From JBIOWF01 sp044868295 (lineage in GTDB: Bacteria > Actinomycetota > Actinomycetes > Streptosporangiales > Streptosporangiaceae): a DNA stretch of 42,073 nt. The translations under genes were made by a program, and so were the position numbers. Under the pieces are notes generated by a model. The model saw nothing but the letters and a program-made list of their open reading frames with translations. It was not told the DNA's origin and did no database searches. Location: the NCBI GenBank assembly GCA_044868295.1, contig JBIOWF010000368.1:1-42073 (forward strand), read 5' to 3'. Shown piece by piece: positions 41,127 through 42,073 of this stretch (position 1 is its first letter; the number at the start of each line of letters is the position of its first letter).

Positions 41127-41676
41127 TTACGCAGTCTTCGGATAGCGGACAGTGCCGCGCAATCGATGAAGGCCGTGCCCGTTGAGCCAATCCTCGGTCC
41201 ACTGCTGGACCTGTCCCGCACGCAGATTCCGCCCACGCTTCTTGACCATGAGACGGATCAGCCGTCTCACCACGTAGTTGTCCATCTGCCGGAACTTCTT
41301 GGCGGCATTCCCGGTCCGAAAGTAGTTGCCCCACCCACGCAGCACGGGATTAAGATCCGCGATCACATCACGGATGTCCCGCCCCACACGGTTGCGACCG
41401 GTCCGATCCCGGACCTTGTCCCGGAGCCTGCCCATCGCGCTCTGGCCGGGCCGGCGATGCAGGTAGTAGCGGACGATCTTCCGCTGCTCCCACAACCGGC
41501 CCGACATCCGCGCTCTGAAGTGACATCCGAGGAAGTCCAGGCCCTCCCGGCCCTGCCGCAGGTCAACAACTTTCGTCTTGTCCGGATGCAGTCGCAACCC
41601 GAGATCGGCGAGGATGTCACCGATCGCTTCCAAGGCCGCCTGAGCCTGCCGCCGACTGCGGCACAACGCCACCCGG
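41127..41676 (-). pseudogene. Group II intron 1 reverse transcriptase/maturase, interrupted by intron 2
   Basis: About 183 codons ending at 41127: RVALCRSRRQAQAALEAIGD, LRLHPDKTKVVDLRQGREG, LDFLGCHFRARMSGRLWEQR, then maturase domain X (IADLNPVLRGWGNYFRTGN, FRQMDNYVVRRLIRLMVKK). RT proteins of this type read YADDFV just before the first piece; here that position is the end of intron 2. The upstream part of the RT must lie to the right of the window. Translation would require intron 2 to splice out. The continuous frame to 41741 includes codons of domain V-VI RNA and is not meaningful as protein. Confidence 0.82.
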
Positions 41677-41680
41677 TGAG

Positions 41681-41748
41681 CGGCCGGGGGGAATCTCACC
41701 CCCCGGCTCTCGCAGAACCGGACGTGAACCTCTCGGTTCATCCGGCTC
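41681..41748 (-). ncRNA. Group II intron 2, domains V and VI
   Basis: Domain V, 41713-41748: GAGCCGGATGAACC, loop GAGA, GGTTCACGTCCGGTTC, with stems CCGGA/TCCGG and TGAACC/GGTTCA and a CG bulge. Domain VI, 41681-41711: a G-rich strand GCCGGGGGG and its complement CCCCCCGGC around TGAGATT, which carries the candidate branch A. The short tail to CTCAC at 41676 is a typical 3' end. This is the clearest of the three. Confidence 0.9.
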
Positions 41749-41980
41749 CCATCGCCCAGCCGTCAGGACGTGCGCCGAGCCGCCAGTGCGCGAACAGGCG
41801 GGGGGATCGCCGGGCGATCTCTGCCAGCCAGGCCATCGCGCGCCGTTCCCGGCGTTTGAGCCGTTTGTATTTCCGACCAGCCCACGCCACCAAGAGGTTG
41901 TTGAGCCGGCGGAGGAAGTAGAGCAACCGGGACCGGTAGAAGCGCCCGGTTGAGTCGGGCCGAGGCGCGGTGCTGGTCTT
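41738..41980 (-). pseudogene. Group II intron 2 maturase, C-terminal fragment
   Basis: About 75 codons: GRFYRSRLLYFLRRLNNLLV, AWAGRKYKRLKRRERRAMAW, RSPRLFAHWRLGARPDGW, ending MGAG* with the stop inside domain V, as is usual for this intron class. Related proteins read GW.NYYGRFYRS; here the residues before GRFYRS are unrelated and come from the end of intron 3. The upstream part is outside the window. Confidence 0.75.
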
Positions 41981-42011
41981 GCGGCCAGTCCGTTTCCCCG
42001 ACCCGCTCGCC

Positions 42012-42047
42012 GCACCCGGCGTGCGGCTCTCACCGCACCGGGCGCTC
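42012..42047 (-). ncRNA. Group II intron 3, domain V
   Basis: GAGCGCCCGGTGCGGT, loop GAGA, GCCGCACGCCGGGTGC: stems CCCGG/CCGGG and TGCGG/CCGCA with the CG bulge of domain V. A weak stem between it and about 41985 may be domain VI. The 3' end falls somewhere in 41960-41995 and cannot be fixed by eye. Confidence 0.7.
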
Positions 42048-42073
42048 CACGTGTCTTGCCCGTTGGTCAGCTG

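Larger units (their letters stand above)
41023..42073 (-). mobile_element. Nested group II introns (three 3' parts, continuing beyond the window)
   Basis: Reading the minus strand from the right edge: intron-3 domain V (42012-42047), then about 75 codons of an intron-2 maturase C-terminus, intron-2 domains V-VI (41681-41748), then the intron-1 maturase from just after its catalytic Asp pair to its end (41676-41127), and intron-1 domain V (41071-41103). Each inner intron interrupts the reverse-transcriptase frame of the next one out. The 3' boundary of intron 1 is inferred at about 41023 (CTAC) and that of intron 2 at about 41676 (CTCAC). No 5' end is in view, so whether any element is complete cannot be seen here. 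Confidence 0.8.

Noticed and set aside
41004..41921. 305-codon plus-strand frame over the intron region
   Set aside because: It is antisense to maturase sequence and to three domain V structures and has no domain of its own.
1..42073. tRNA or rRNA genes and integrase/transposase genes
   Set aside because: None were found on reading either strand; the only clear mobile-element parts are the group II introns at the right edge, although short tRNAs can be missed by eye.

Overview
The window is very GC-rich actinobacterial chromosome. Gene content (modular type I PKS, LanM lanthipeptide genes, IclR and PaaX regulators, an Rv1264-like cyclase, many VanAB/acyl-CoA catabolic genes) suits a filamentous actinomycete, probably of the Streptosporangiales; the genus is an inference. 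It reads as an accessory region: intact operons are separated by truncated and frameshifted genes, repeats and mobile-element remains.

Layout. 1-4009 (minus): start of a modular PKS, namely a KSQ-AT-ACP loading protein predicted to load methylmalonyl and give a propionyl starter, then the first 282 codons of the next PKS protein. 4009-5514: decayed MFS transporter and nucleotidyltransferase genes. 5693-6445: TauE/SafE permease. 6610-11626 (minus): a compact class II lanthipeptide operon, precursor LanA, synthetase LanM and an ABC exporter without a protease domain. 12032-17420 (plus): a Ser/Thr/Arg-rich membrane-anchored repeat protein and a giant P-type ATPase. 17503-18786: a 40-codon hydrophobic ORF, then a ykkC/guanidine-I riboswitch controlling an EamA/DMT transporter. 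18892-19157: a CRISPR remnant (29-bp repeats, 32-bp spacers) in which two array pieces face each other at a perfect palindrome. 19194-22497 (minus): VanAB-like Rieske oxygenase and reductase with a 62-residue Cys/His protein between them, and an IclR regulator.

22630-26664: a two-gene membrane GTPase cassette bracketed by two copies of a 110-bp element with three inverted repeats; the second copy abuts a nuclease gene that lacks its 5' half, and a doubly frameshifted TrkA-like gene follows. A third, shorter copy of the central motif precedes a zincin-like gene at 38385. 26716-32781: an acyl-CoA catabolic cluster (acyl-CoA synthetase, SDR, amidohydrolase, MaoC, divergent PaaX, MBL hydrolase), with two gene ends expanded into short tandem repeats. 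32967-34200: wreckage of a sugar ABC/glycosidase locus. 34306-41020: an adenylate cyclase, an isolated iolD, an anti-sigma-type kinase, a zincin-like protein and a DUF2071 protein. 41023-42073: three group II intron 3' parts nested in one another, running off the right edge.

How they fit together: the lanthipeptide genes form a self-contained precursor/modification/export unit that needs a leader peptidase from elsewhere. The VanAB and acyl-CoA clusters look like modules for an aromatic or phenolic carbon source under IclR and PaaX control. The least explained parts are the repeat-bracketed GTPase cassette and the motif shared by three genes.
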